Origin: CAVSUB01 sp963730995
GTDB lineage: Bacteria > Acidobacteriota > Vicinamibacteria > Vicinamibacterales > 2-12-FULL-66-21
Reading direction: 5' to 3'
DNA length: 64,000 nt
Assembly: GCA_963730995.1 (NCBI GenBank)
Contig: CAVSUB010000009.1
Span: forward strand, 806,001 to 870,000
Within the stretch, counting starts at the first letter, position 1; each line of letters starts with the position of its first letter. The notes below the pieces were generated by a model that saw only the letters and a program-made list of their open reading frames with translations, was not told where the DNA came from and searched no databases. The position numbers were made by a program, and so were the translations under genes. Below, one piece after another: positions 9,739 to 18,245 of this stretch.

Positions 9739-10848
9739 GTGCGAATCGAACGCATCGAGCTGCGTCTGCTGCATTTGCCGCTCGTTCGATACTTCGAGAC
9801 GAGCTTCGGGCGGACCGTCGATCGCCAATTCATCCTGATCACGGTCGAAGACAGCGGGGCGGTCGGAATCGGCGAGTGCGTTGCCGACGCGAATCCGTAC
9901 TACAGCGCGGAGACTACGAGCACGGCGTGGCACATCATTGCAGAGTTCATCGCGCCGATCGTTCTGGGACGCCAGTTCGATCATCCGCGCGAAATCTTCG
10001 GCGCCCTCGGTCCTATCCGCGGGCACAACATGGCCAAGGCGGCGGTGGAGATGGCAGCCTGGGATCTCTTCGCGCGCCAGCAGGGGCAGCCGCTCGCATC
10101 GGTCCTGGGCGGAACGCGAACGTCGATTGAGTCAGGGGTCTCGATCGGTATCCAGGATTCGCTCGACGAGCTCGTCGAGCGCGTTCGCGTCGAGCGCGAG
10201 GCCGGCTATCGCCGGGTCAAAATCAAGATCAAGCCAGGCTGGGACGTTGATGCAGTGGCCCGCGTGCGCGAGGCTTGCGGGGATGTCCCCCTCATGGTGG
10301 ACGCCAATGCCGCCTACACCGTCAAGGATGCCACCCACCTGGCGGCGCTCGATCGGTTCGGGCTGATGATGGTCGAACAGCCGCTCGACTATGACGACCT
10401 GCGTGACCACGCGACGCTCCAGCGCCGGCTCTCGACGCCGATCTGCCTCGACGAGTCGATCCACTCCGTCCGAGTGGCGGAGGACGCCATTGCGATCGGC
10501 GCCTGCCGGATCATCAACATCAAGCCGGGGCGAGTGGGCGGTCACGGCCCTTCGATTCAGCTGCACGATCTCGCTGCCCGACACGGCGTCCCGGTCTGGC
10601 ACGGCGGAATGCTCGAGAGCGGCATCGGACGCGCGCACAACATCCACCTCTCGACGCTGCCCAACTTCACGCTCCCGGGGGACGTGGCCGCAAGTCGGCG
10701 ATATTATGCCCCCGACGTGATCGATCCCGAGATCGACGTGGCGCCGGATGGCACGATCGCCGTGCCCACGGGGCCTGGAATCGGCGTCCAGGTCGTTGCA
10801 GATCGCGTGGCGGCCGCGACTCGCGAAAGGCTGGAGCTCGAACACTGA
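9739..10848 (+). CDS. Enolase-superfamily enzyme, o-succinylbenzoate synthase/N-succinylamino acid racemase-like
   Basis: The 369-residue protein has the full MLE-subgroup active site: KIKIKPG (KxK base), VDANAAY (metal Asp), VEQPL (metal Glu), CLDES (metal Asp) and INIKPGRVGG (second Lys base). The N-terminal capping domain has GECVADANPYY. This pattern matches the OSBS/NSAR family (menC of low-GC type), which dehydrates SHCHC in menaquinone synthesis and often also racemises N-succinyl amino acids. No other men genes are nearby, so the function could be either. The start is a GTG at 9739. The next gene begins 2 bases after the stop, so the two are probably co-transcribed. Confidence 0.82.
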   Translation: MRIERIELRLLHLPLVRYFETSFGRTVDRQFILITVEDSGAVGIGECVADANPYYSAETTSTAWHIIAEFIAPIVLGRQFDHPREIFGALGPIRGHNMAKAAVEMAAWDLFARQQGQPLASVLGGTRTSIESGVSIGIQDSLDELVERVRVEREAGYRRVKIKIKPGWDVDAVARVREACGDVPLMVDANAAYTVKDATHLAALDRFGLMMVEQPLDYDDLRDHATLQRRLSTPICLDESIHSVRVAEDAIAIGACRIINIKPGRVGGHGPSIQLHDLAARHGVPVWHGGMLESGIGRAHNIHLSTLPNFTLPGDVAASRRYYAPDVIDPEIDVAPDGTIAVPTGPGIGVQVVADRVAAATRERLELEH

Positions 10849-10850
10849 CC

Positions 10851-13028
10851 ATGGTCACAACGTTCCGATTTCGATCCGCACACGCCCGTCTGGTCGTTCT
10901 GGCCCTGGCAACGGTTGGCTCTCTCAGGGCTTCGGGGTGCGCCACTCCTCCCGCGCCCGCTGTGACTGCGCCGACAATCAGGTACGAGCAGAAGCTGGCG
11001 TGGATTCTCGAGCTCGAGGATCAGCGAATCCTTCGAGCCCCGTCGCCGCCGCCGGCGCCACCACCCGCGCCGATTCAGACGGGAAAGAAGGTCAAGCTCC
11101 CGCCTCCACCGCCGCCTCCGCCACCGCCGCCCGATCTGACCGTTCTCGTGAAGGACAGTGAACCGCGGATCCGGCGCCGCGCGGCCCTTGCCATCGGCCG
11201 CGTCGGACTCCCGGACGGGATCGGAGCGCTTTCGGCGACGCTTGCCGACCCCGACCCAGACGTGCGCGCGATGGCCGCGTTCGGACTGGGGCTGATCGGC
11301 GACGCATCGGCGGAAGGCGCGCTGACGCCCGTCCTCGCTGACACGGCGCCGCTCGTCCGGGGGCGCGCAGCGGAAGCGCTGGGCATGGTGGGCGCAACCG
11401 GAGCGGCAGCGGCGATCGGAAAGGTCGCCGGAGAGTACGCGCGGACCGCGCCCGTCGCCGGGATGAAGCCGGACGACGAACCATCGCCCATCGCACCGGA
11501 GGCGCAAGCCTTCGAGCTCGCGCTGTTCGCCCTGGTTCGCCTCAAGGCGTACGATCCGCTCGCCTCTGCGGTGCTGGAGGCCGATCGCCCGGTCAGCACG
11601 TGGTGGCCCGTGGCGTACGCACTGCAACGCATCGAGGATCCGCGCGCGGCACCGGCGCTGTTGCAGCTCCTGGAGGTCCCGGGCCGCTACACGCCGGCGT
11701 TCGCGGCGCGCGGGCTGGGCGTTCTGAAGCAGACATCGGCCGCACAACGCCTGACGGGGCTGCTCGACGCAAAGGCCAAGGCGCCGCTCGAGGTCGTGGT
11801 CAGTGCTATCCGCGCGCTCGGTGAGATCAACGCGCCGGCTACCGCCAGCGTTCTGGCGGCACTCGCGTCACAGCCCGCGACGCACCCGAACGTGCGACTC
11901 GAGGCCATTACGGCCCTCGGGGCAATGAGAGCGACCGACGGCCTCGCCGTCGCGCAGGATCTGCTCACGGACGACTGGCCGGCCATGCGCGCCGCGGCCT
12001 TCCGGGCGGCAGCGGCGATCGATCCTGAGTCCTTCACGTTCGTACTGTCCGGCATGGAGCCGGATCGCGACTGGCGCGTGCGGGCAACGTTGGCGGAGAT
12101 CCTCGGCTCACTCAAGCCGGAGGTTGCTCTCGATCGGGCGCGCAGCATGCTGCAGGACAGCGACAAACGCATCATCGGCTCCGTCCTCGGCGCCCTCGTC
12201 AAGCTGCACGCGCCCGAGGCGGCGGACGTCCTGGCCGAGCGGTTGAAGGATCCGGACTTCGTGGTGCGCTCGGCGGCTGCCGAAGGCCTCGGCACCCTCA
12301 AGCCGCCAAATGGGCCGGCTGCTTTGCGCGAGGCGTACACGGCTGCGGAGTCGGACTCCGTCTACGTGGCGCGTGCCGCAATCCTGCAGGCCCTGGCCGC
12401 GTACGGTCCCGAGGAGTCCACGGCCACCATCAAGACGGCGCTGACCGACAAGGACTGGGCGATTCGAGTCAAGGCAGCGGATCTCCTCAAGAAGATCGAG
12501 CCGGCGGCCGACGCGCTAGCGGCGATCAGGCCCGCTCCCGGCTCTCCAGTCGTCCCGTATGACGATGCGCAGCTGACCGCGCCCGATCTGTCACCGCACG
12601 CCTTCATCGAAACTGCGCGGGGGACGATCGAATTCGAGCTCGCGGTGCTCGACGCCCCCCAGACGGCGCGCAATTTCATGGCGCTCGCCAAAAAAGGGTT
12701 CTTCAACGGCCTCCAGATCCACCGCGTCGTTCCCAACTTCGTGGTGCAGGACGGCGATCCGCGGGGCGACGGGGAAGGTGGTCCCGGATACACGATCCGC
12801 GACGAGCTGAACGAGCGGCCGTATCTGCGCGGCACCGTCGGCATGGCGCTCGACTGGCACGATACCGGGGGCAGTCAGTTCTTCATCACACACTCACCGC
12901 AGCCGCACCTCGACGGGCGATACACGGTGTTCGGGCATGTGGTGAACGGTATGGACGTGGTCGATCAGATCCAGCAGGGAGACGTGATTGAGCGGGTGCG
13001 GATCTGGGACGGCAAGGGCTGGCAGTAG
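10851..13028 (+). CDS. HEAT-repeat protein with C-terminal cyclophilin-type peptidyl-prolyl isomerase, probable lipoprotein
   Basis: This is a 725-residue exported protein. The first 30 residues form a signal sequence ending in RASGC, a weak lipobox. A Pro-rich stretch with a run of 11 prolines follows (about residues 60-95). Residues 100 to about 560 are HEAT/PBS-lyase-type helical repeats (units such as DPDPDVRAMAAFGLGLIGD and DPDFVVRSAAAEGLGTL). Residues from about 580 to the end are a cyclophilin domain with ARNFMALAKKGFFNGLQIHR, VVQDGDPRGDG and GSQFFITHSPQPHLDG, so the PPIase core is complete. A HEAT scaffold tethering a prolyl isomerase to the membrane suggests a periplasmic folding or assembly role; this is inference. 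It is probably co-transcribed with the preceding gene. Confidence 0.85.
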   Translation: MVTTFRFRSAHARLVVLALATVGSLRASGCATPPAPAVTAPTIRYEQKLAWILELEDQRILRAPSPPPAPPPAPIQTGKKVKLPPPPPPPPPPPDLTVLVKDSEPRIRRRAALAIGRVGLPDGIGALSATLADPDPDVRAMAAFGLGLIGDASAEGALTPVLADTAPLVRGRAAEALGMVGATGAAAAIGKVAGEYARTAPVAGMKPDDEPSPIAPEAQAFELALFALVRLKAYDPLASAVLEADRPVSTWWPVAYALQRIEDPRAAPALLQLLEVPGRYTPAFAARGLGVLKQTSAAQRLTGLLDAKAKAPLEVVVSAIRALGEINAPATASVLAALASQPATHPNVRLEAITALGAMRATDGLAVAQDLLTDDWPAMRAAAFRAAAAIDPESFTFVLSGMEPDRDWRVRATLAEILGSLKPEVALDRARSMLQDSDKRIIGSVLGALVKLHAPEAADVLAERLKDPDFVVRSAAAEGLGTLKPPNGPAALREAYTAAESDSVYVARAAILQALAAYGPEESTATIKTALTDKDWAIRVKAADLLKKIEPAADALAAIRPAPGSPVVPYDDAQLTAPDLSPHAFIETARGTIEFELAVLDAPQTARNFMALAKKGFFNGLQIHRVVPNFVVQDGDPRGDGEGGPGYTIRDELNERPYLRGTVGMALDWHDTGGSQFFITHSPQPHLDGRYTVFGHVVNGMDVVDQIQQGDVIERVRIWDGKGWQ

Positions 13029-13058
13029 AAAAACGAAAGGGGGCGACGGCCGCCCCCT
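13029..13058 (-). terminator. Rho-independent terminator of the first 17-aa peptide gene
   Basis: An 8-bp GC stem (AGGGGGCG / CGCCCCCT, 13038-13045 with 13051-13058) with a 5-base loop is followed on the minus strand by TTTCGTTTTT. It lies 22 bases past the peptide stop and also ends just after the HEAT-cyclophilin stop, so it may serve both directions. Confidence 0.75.
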
Positions 13059-13079
13059 CATTCTTGCAGGAAAAGTAGC

Positions 13080-13133
13080 CTACCGTTTCTTCGTGGCCTT
13101 CTTCTTCCCGCCTTTGGCCGTCTTCTTTGCCAT
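13080..13133 (-). CDS. 17-residue Lys-rich peptide MAKKTAKGGKKKATKKR, copy 1
   Basis: This short frame reads MAKKTAKGGKKKATKKR and a TAG stop. A purine-rich stretch (AAGGGGGGA) 8 bases upstream of the ATG can act as ribosome binding site, and a strong terminator lies 22 bases after the stop. The same 17 residues are encoded again 260 bases away. The two copies differ at 8 codons and all eight changes are synonymous, so selection acts on the peptide. Nine of 17 residues are Lys or Arg, like tails of histone H1-type or ribosomal proteins, which suggests nucleic-acid binding, but I know no characterised family of this size. No promoter is obvious for this copy; it could be reached by read-through from copy 2. 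Confidence 0.75.
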   Translation of the reverse strand: MAKKTAKGGKKKATKKR

Positions 13134-13318
13134 GTGTCGATCCCCCCTTCCGTCTTGGTGTTGTGTCGCGTGGGCGCTCACCGCATCCAACGGCGCCGCG
13201 TCCTTCCGGCACGCCGGCCCGCCTTCGTCGGTGCCCATCGCTTCGTTGCTTCGTGCCGCTGAAGGCGGCAGGTGCTCTCGCTAGGGCGTGTGATCGTTCA
13301 CTTGGGGCGAGAGCAAAA

Positions 13319-13335
13319 CTCCCGCGACGCGGGAG
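13319..13335 (-). terminator. Second hairpin between the two peptide genes
   Basis: CTCCCG and CGGGAG pair around a CGACG loop (stem extends by two G-C pairs if the loop closes), followed on the minus strand by TTTTG. It lies downstream of the copy 2 terminator and would back it up or act as an attenuator before copy 1. Confidence 0.45.
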
Positions 13336-13344
13336 GTGAGCATC

Positions 13345-13376
13345 AAAAAAAGGGGGTGTCCACGATCGACACCCCC
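13345..13376 (-). terminator. Rho-independent terminator of the second 17-aa peptide gene
   Basis: A perfect 9-bp stem (GGGGGTGTC 13352-13360 with GACACCCCC 13368-13376), 7-base loop, is followed on the minus strand by a run of seven T. It begins 19 bases after the peptide stop. Confidence 0.9.
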
Positions 13377-13394
13377 GAGACCGGCGAGCGGCCT

Positions 13395-13448
13395 CTAGCG
13401 CTTCTTCGTCGCCTTCTTCTTGCCGCCCTTCGCAGTCTTCTTCGCCAT
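13395..13448 (-). CDS. 17-residue Lys-rich peptide MAKKTAKGGKKKATKKR, copy 2
   Basis: Same peptide as at 13080-13133, but with different codons at eight positions (for example ACT for ACG, CGC for CGG). A near-ideal ribosome binding site AAGGAGG lies 4 bases before the ATG. A near-consensus sigma-70 promoter lies about 95 bases upstream and a textbook terminator follows, giving a compact monocistronic unit of about 190 nt. Thr is also present at two sites, a possible modification target. The function is unknown; the conserved charge pattern and independent expression signals make a real gene likely. Confidence 0.82.
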   Translation of the reverse strand: MAKKTAKGGKKKATKKR

Positions 13449-13542
13449 TATTCCTCCTTGGAATGTGGCAGCTCAGCTTTGTTACCGGTTGTCTAGGGTC
13501 CCCACAGGTGGGCTGAGCGGTCCACCCTCATACAAGATGTAG

Positions 13543-13570
13543 ATTATGGATGAGAAAATGAAAGTGTCAA
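13543..13570 (-). promoter_or_regulatory. Sigma-70-type promoter for the 17-aa peptide gene copy 2
   Basis: On the minus strand TTGACA (13570-13565) is followed after 16 bases by CATAAT (13548-13543). The predicted start of transcription is near 13536, leaving an 88-nt leader that contains a GGTGG/CCACC hairpin before the ribosome binding site. The rest of 13449-13671 shows no gene. Confidence 0.75.
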
Positions 13571-13671
13571 GCACAAAGTAGTGTCTCTTGTCAAAAATGC
13601 GCACTCTTGAAGTCTCGGCGCGAGTGCCGATCGGCTGTAGACGATGCGCGCGACCTCGTGTCGTCGCGCGA

Positions 13672-15297
13672 TCAGGGCTTCGTGAGTCGCGCGAGCGCGC
13701 GCGTTGCCGCGTTGCGCGTCTCTTCGGCGGCGCCGAAGAGCGTGGTCACTGTGCGATAGGTAGCGATCGCGTCGGCGCGACGTCCCGCTCGCTCGTGGAG
13801 ACGTGCAGCTTCGAGATACGCCATCGCGAGGATCGGCGCCGGGCACGAGCGCGCGTTGCGGATCGCGATCTCGAAGTGCGCGAGCGCCCCGGGATCGTCA
13901 CGGCGTGCCTCGAGCACGCGGCCGAAGCGGTAGTTCGCCACGGGATCCTGCACGTTCAGCCCGAGTGATTTCTCCAGCGCTGCGGCTGCCGCGGGAAGGT
14001 CATCGTCTTCGAGGCGCCGCCATCCTTCGAGCGAGAGCCGGTACGCTTCGGCGGTCCTGGCGTTCGGCGCACGTCGCAGGAGCTCCGCTGCACGATCGCG
14101 CACTTCATATGGATCGTCGGCGGGGGCGGCCTGAGCCGCATTCCGATAGGCCGTCACCGCCGCCGCGCGCGATCCGAGCCGATCCTGCGCCTCACCCAGT
14201 CGCAGATACGCCTGGGCCAGCGCGGAGTACGGCGCCTGCGACCGTCGCGACACGATACCCTCGAGCAGCTCGATGGCGTGATCGGTCTGCTGGAGGACCT
14301 CGAGCTGCCGGGCGGCGCCGAGTCTCGCCTGCGTTTCAGCGAGCGCCGGAAGATTCACGCGCTGCTCGCGCGCGAGCTCCAGCAGCGCGCGCCAGGAGTC
14401 GAGACTGGCTGTCACGTCGTGGAGGTATGCGTCCTGGATGTCGGCGATCAGCGCAGGGAAGGAGGGATTGCCCGGATAGTGCTGCTGGAGGCCGCGCAGC
14501 AGATCGAGCGCCCGCGCGGGTTGGCGCTCGTACCACAGATAAATGAGGTGGAGCTGATAGTCCGCCTCGCCCTGGAGCAGGCGGCCGCCGTTCCGCGCGC
14601 GCAGCATCTGCGCGAGCCCTTCCGTCTTGTCCCCACCCGGCAGCATGAGGAAGAACCTGAGAACCTTGGCCGCCGCCGGTGCGACGTCCGCGTAGTACTG
14701 GTAGAGCCCGATCCCGAAGTACGCATCCTCGAGGCCGGGCGACAGATCGATCGCCCGTTCGAGCGCCTGCTTGATGCGCTTGCCGTCGCGCGCTGCCGCC
14801 ACCCGCTCTTCGCGCAACACACGCCATTGAACGCGGGCCGCGTACGCTCCGCCGAGATAGAACCATGCCTCTGCGTCGTCCGGCGCGCGCTCGGTCCAAT
14901 CCTCGGTCGTGCGGATCGCGCGATCGACGGACGTGCTGAACTCGTCGTCCAGCGACCGGTTGAGGGGATCGATCAGGATGCGCCACCACAGCGCCGTCGC
15001 GGAGAGCACCTCGCACGCCTCTGGCGGCGCCGGGCCGCACGCGCGGTGCAGCTCGGCGTCGACCTGGTCGAATCGCGCGTCCAGGATGAAATCGTAGGCT
15101 CGCGCGAGCGATTCCTCACCGCGGATGAGCGCCGGCCGATCGGGCGCGGGCGGCGGGGCAGCGGGGCGGCCTCGGCCTGAGGGCTGACGGCCACGGCGCT
15201 GGAGGCCGCCGGAGGGAGCCGCCAGGGTGACGGTTGTCGCAACGGCTGTCACGCAGGCGGCGGTGAGCAGCCATGCGCGCCGCGGACTGGCGATCAT
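13672..15297 (-). CDS. Secreted tetratricopeptide-repeat protein
   Basis: This is a 541-residue protein with a signal peptide (MIASPRRAWLLTAACVTAVATTVTLAAP) split by no lipobox Cys, followed by a Pro/Arg-rich linker and TPR-like helical pairs to the end, for example ALAQAYLRLGEAQDRLGSRA and MAYLEAARLHERAGRRADA. The start is the ATG at 15297, which overlaps the ddl stop (ATGA); the open frame extends upstream to 15702 but that part is antisense-like translation inside ddl. Sites such as GGAYAARVQWRVLREERVAAA suggest a repeat scaffold. It is translationally coupled to ddl; a role in envelope or peptidoglycan assembly is only a guess. Confidence 0.75.
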   Translation of the reverse strand: MIASPRRAWLLTAACVTAVATTVTLAAPSGGLQRRGRQPSGRGRPAAPPPAPDRPALIRGEESLARAYDFILDARFDQVDAELHRACGPAPPEACEVLSATALWWRILIDPLNRSLDDEFSTSVDRAIRTTEDWTERAPDDAEAWFYLGGAYAARVQWRVLREERVAAARDGKRIKQALERAIDLSPGLEDAYFGIGLYQYYADVAPAAAKVLRFFLMLPGGDKTEGLAQMLRARNGGRLLQGEADYQLHLIYLWYERQPARALDLLRGLQQHYPGNPSFPALIADIQDAYLHDVTASLDSWRALLELAREQRVNLPALAETQARLGAARQLEVLQQTDHAIELLEGIVSRRSQAPYSALAQAYLRLGEAQDRLGSRAAAVTAYRNAAQAAPADDPYEVRDRAAELLRRAPNARTAEAYRLSLEGWRRLEDDDLPAAAAALEKSLGLNVQDPVANYRFGRVLEARRDDPGALAHFEIAIRNARSCPAPILAMAYLEAARLHERAGRRADAIATYRTVTTLFGAAEETRNAATRALARLTKP

Positions 15298-16454
15298 GTG
15301 ACGCTGGTGCGCAGCTGTTGCTTCTCCGTATGCCGCTCGAGGGCGAGCGCGATCAATCGATCGAGGAGCGCGCCGTACTCGACGCCCGACGCGGCCCAGA
15401 GCTTCGAGTACATGCTGATCGTGGTGAATCCAGGGATGGTGTTCACCTCGTTTACGTAGATCTTGTTCGTTGCGCGTTCCATCAGGAAGTCGACTCGAGC
15501 CAGGCCGGCGCAATCGATCGCCTGGAACGCCGCCACCGACAACCGCTGAATCTCCGCGGCGGTCGCGGCCGGCAGATCCGCCGGGATGAAAATCTTCGAT
15601 CCATCGTCGATGTACTTGGCCTCGTAGTCGTAGAATTCGCGCGACGGGACGACTTCGCCGGGCACTGAGGCCGACGGCGCGTCGTTGCCGAGCACGGCGC
15701 ACTCGATTTCACGCGCCTCGGCCACCGCTGCCTCGACGACGATCTTCCTGTCGAAGCTCCCGGCGAGATCCATCGCCGCCTCGAGCGCTGCGGGATCCTT
15801 GGCTTTCGAGATGCCCACGCTCGAACCGAGGTTTGCGGGCTTCACGAACATCGGGAAGCCGAGCGCGCGTTCGAGCTCGGCCGGGATGCCGTTCCGATTG
15901 CTCGTCCAGTCGTGCCGGAGCACGACCCGATACGGGCAGACAGGCAGGCCGCGCGCCGAGAACACGAGCTTCATCAGCGCCTTGTCCATGCCAACTGCCG
16001 ACGCGAGCACGCCGGCGCCGACGTATGGCACGTTCGCGAGCTCGAGCAGTCCCTGAATCGTGCCGTCCTCGCCGTACGGTCCGTGCAGAACAGGGAAGAT
16101 GGCGTCGAGATTCAGTCCGGTGACGACCGCCTGCCCCTGATCCCGTTTGTCGGCGGTGCGCCGATCGATCGAGAGAATGGTTTCCTCGCTCGGCCTGGCG
16201 ACGAGGTGGACCTCACGCCCGCTGCGGACGGGCCTTGCCGCCTCGAGCCGCGCCTGCTCGATGACCTCTGCCGCCGACATCGCCGTTGGAGGCCGATCCG
16301 CGATGGCCCATCGGCCTTCTTTGTCGATGCGAATCGCCACCGGTTCGTAGCGCTTCCGGTCGAGATGCGCGAATACTGCGGCGGCCGAGGCGAGCGACAC
16401 CTCATGCTCCCCCGATCGCCCACCATAGAGCACGCCGACGCGAAGACGTTTCAC
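15294..16454 (-). CDS. ddl: D-alanine--D-alanine ligase
   Basis: Ddl makes D-Ala-D-Ala for peptidoglycan using ATP in the cytosol. The 386 residues show the ATP-grasp family features: GGRSGEHEVSLASA at the N-terminus, GAGVLASAVGMDKALMK, the KPANLGSSVGISKA segment, and the metal/dipeptide site DFLMERATNKIYVNEVNTIP with GFTTISMYSKLW. Length fits the longer VanA/DdlA-like subgroup. The ATG at 16454 is 12 bases from a micro-repeat array. The TPR gene overlaps its stop by 4 bases. Confidence 0.94.
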   Translation of the reverse strand: MKRLRVGVLYGGRSGEHEVSLASAAAVFAHLDRKRYEPVAIRIDKEGRWAIADRPPTAMSAAEVIEQARLEAARPVRSGREVHLVARPSEETILSIDRRTADKRDQGQAVVTGLNLDAIFPVLHGPYGEDGTIQGLLELANVPYVGAGVLASAVGMDKALMKLVFSARGLPVCPYRVVLRHDWTSNRNGIPAELERALGFPMFVKPANLGSSVGISKAKDPAALEAAMDLAGSFDRKIVVEAAVAEAREIECAVLGNDAPSASVPGEVVPSREFYDYEAKYIDDGSKIFIPADLPAATAAEIQRLSVAAFQAIDCAGLARVDFLMERATNKIYVNEVNTIPGFTTISMYSKLWAASGVEYGALLDRLIALALERHTEKQQLRTSVT

Positions 16455-16466
16455 GGGGGAAAGGAT

Positions 16467-16501
16467 ACAGGAGCTAGAAGCTAGGAGCTAGAAGCTAGCA
16501 G
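16467..16501. repeat. AGCTAG micro-repeat array upstream of ddl
   Basis: Four to five tandem units of AGCTAGAAGCTAGG type lie immediately upstream of the ddl start. It has the same form as the other intergenic micro-repeat arrays in the window but a different unit. Confidence 0.8.
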
Positions 16502-16503
16502 GC

Positions 16504-16720
16504 AGAGTCGCGCTGAGAGTGGGCTGTCGTTACTGAGCAGCCCGCGAGCGAAGCGAGCAGCGGATAGGCCGCGGGGGTGGGGTCGGCACAGTCGAGAGTC
16601 CGCCGTCGGCAGTCAACAGTCGCGTCAGTCAGAGTCGCCCTGAATGCAAACTGTCGCGGCTAGCCAGCGGCGCGAGGGAACCGAGCGCTGGCGGGTGCGC
16701 GGGGGTGGGGCCCCGCGCAC
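16504..16720. repeat. Diverged 127-bp tandem duplication between ddl and tgt
   Basis: AGAGTCGC at 16504 and at 16631 begin two parallel stretches that both run through a GCGAG..GAGC hairpin-like core and end in GCGGGGGTGGGG plus a GC..CAC tail (16578 and 16718). Between them lies a short CAGTC-type array (16583-16629). No gene is seen in the 279 bases between ddl and tgt. A weak -10 (CATACT, 16720-16725) sits just before the tgt start. Confidence 0.6.
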
Positions 16721-16733
16721 ATACTAAGAGAAG

Positions 16734-17894
16734 ATGCCTCCCTTCAACTTCACCGTCACCGCGCGTGACGGCGCTGCGCGTCGAGGGCTGCTTCGCACTC
16801 CGCACGGCGATGTCCAGACACCCGCGTTCATGCCTGTCGGGACGCGCGGAGCGGTCAAGAGCGTGACCCACCGGGACCTCTTGGACCTCGGCGCCGAGAT
16901 CATCCTCGGCAATACCTATCACCTGTATCTCAAGCCGGGCGACGGATTGATCGCGCGTGCGGGAGGGCTGCACCGTTTCATGGGGTGGGATCGACCGATC
17001 CTGACCGACAGCGGCGGCTACCAGATCTTCAGCCTCGCCGATCGGCGTCGAATCTCAGACGATGGCGCCGAGTTCCGATCCCACCTCGACGGCTCGCTCC
17101 ACATGCTCACGCCGGAATCCGCTGCCGAGATCCAGCTGCAGCTCGGGTCGGACATCGCCATGGTGCTCGACGAGTGCATCGCGACGCCCGCGGACCACGA
17201 CACCACGCGGATGGCGATGGAGCGCTCGATTCGGTGGGCGGGGCGTGCGCGTGCGCGGTGGCGGCAGATCCTCGAGGACCCCGGCGCATCCGGAGTCCTG
17301 GTGACCAACACCGGACAGGCACAGTTCGGCATCATCCAGGGCGGTACCGATCACGCTCTCCGCACCGAGAGCGCCCAGGCCACGATCGAGATTGGATTTG
17401 AGGCGTACGCGATCGGCGGGCTGAGTGTCGGGGAACCCCCGAACGTCATGTACGAGGTCGTAGGGCACACAGCGGCGCAGTTGCCGGACCTCGCGCCCAG
17501 GTATCTGATGGGAAGCGGGCTGCCGGACGACCTCGTCGAATGCGTCGCCCTTGGCGTCGATCTCTTCGACTGCGTCCTTCCGACGCGCAACGCGCGGAAC
17601 GGCCAACTCCTCACGCGCCACGGGCCGCTCTCGATCAAGAACGCTCAGTATGCGGAGGACCTTCTGCCGCCGGATTCGGAGTGCGGCTGCTACACCTGCA
17701 GGCACTTCTCGCGCGCGTACCTGCGCCATCTGTACGTTGCCGGCGAGATGACGGCGGCGACGCTGAACACCGTTCACAACCTCTACTTTTACCTTGACAC
17801 TATGAAAAGGATTAGGGAGGCTATAACGTTCGGCTCGTTTGAGCAGCTCCGCCTGGAGTTCCGCCAAACCTTCTCCCGCCGACCTCAGCACTGA
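16734..17894 (+). CDS. tgt: Queuine (preQ1) tRNA-ribosyltransferase
   Basis: Tgt exchanges guanine 34 of GUN-anticodon tRNAs for preQ1. The 386 residues include GNTYHLYLKPG, the catalytic region LTDSGGYQIFSL with the active Asp, HLDGS, the GVDLFDCVLPTRNARNG stretch with the nucleophilic Asp, and the Zn site CGCYTCRHF ... H near residues 318-348. Length is standard. It is followed directly by yajC (TGA then ATG with no gap), the common tgt-yajC-secD-secF order. Confidence 0.96.
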   Translation: MPPFNFTVTARDGAARRGLLRTPHGDVQTPAFMPVGTRGAVKSVTHRDLLDLGAEIILGNTYHLYLKPGDGLIARAGGLHRFMGWDRPILTDSGGYQIFSLADRRRISDDGAEFRSHLDGSLHMLTPESAAEIQLQLGSDIAMVLDECIATPADHDTTRMAMERSIRWAGRARARWRQILEDPGASGVLVTNTGQAQFGIIQGGTDHALRTESAQATIEIGFEAYAIGGLSVGEPPNVMYEVVGHTAAQLPDLAPRYLMGSGLPDDLVECVALGVDLFDCVLPTRNARNGQLLTRHGPLSIKNAQYAEDLLPPDSECGCYTCRHFSRAYLRHLYVAGEMTAATLNTVHNLYFYLDTMKRIREAITFGSFEQLRLEFRQTFSRRPQH

Positions 17895-18242
17895 ATGCCG
17901 CTTGCATCCGCTAGCTCTGTCTTCGCGATGGCGTCAGCCTCCGGTCAATCGGCCGGATGGCTGCAGTTCCTGCCATTTGGAATCATCCTCGGAATCTTCT
18001 ACCTTCTTATACTGTTGCCGATGAAGCGGCGGCAGACGAAAATCCGGGAGTTTCAGGAGGCCCTCAAGGTCGGCGACCGTGTCGTCACCACGAGCGGGAT
18101 CTACGGGCAGATCACGAAACTGAACGAGAAATCCATCCAGGTCCAGATTGCCGATAAAGTGCGGATCGAGATTGCCCGCCAGGCGGTCGGCGGTTATCAA
18201 GGCCAGGATCCCGTCGTGACGGATTCGGCCGGCAGTATGTAG
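17895..18242 (+). CDS. yajC: Preprotein translocase subunit YajC
   Basis: YajC is a small inner-membrane partner of SecDF. The 115 residues contain one transmembrane helix (FGIILGIFYLLILLPMKRR) and the conserved cytosolic domain ALKVGDRVVTTSGIYGQI. The ATG follows the tgt stop without a gap; an internal ATG at 17928 would give a shorter N-terminus closer to the family norm. Confidence 0.92.
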   Translation: MPLASASSVFAMASASGQSAGWLQFLPFGIILGIFYLLILLPMKRRQTKIREFQEALKVGDRVVTTSGIYGQITKLNEKSIQVQIADKVRIEIARQAVGGYQGQDPVVTDSAGSM

Positions 18243-18245
18243 ACC

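Noticed and set aside
15298..15702. N-terminal extension of the TPR protein
   Set aside because: It lies inside ddl in another frame, has a shadow-like Arg-rich composition, and a signal peptide begins at 15297.
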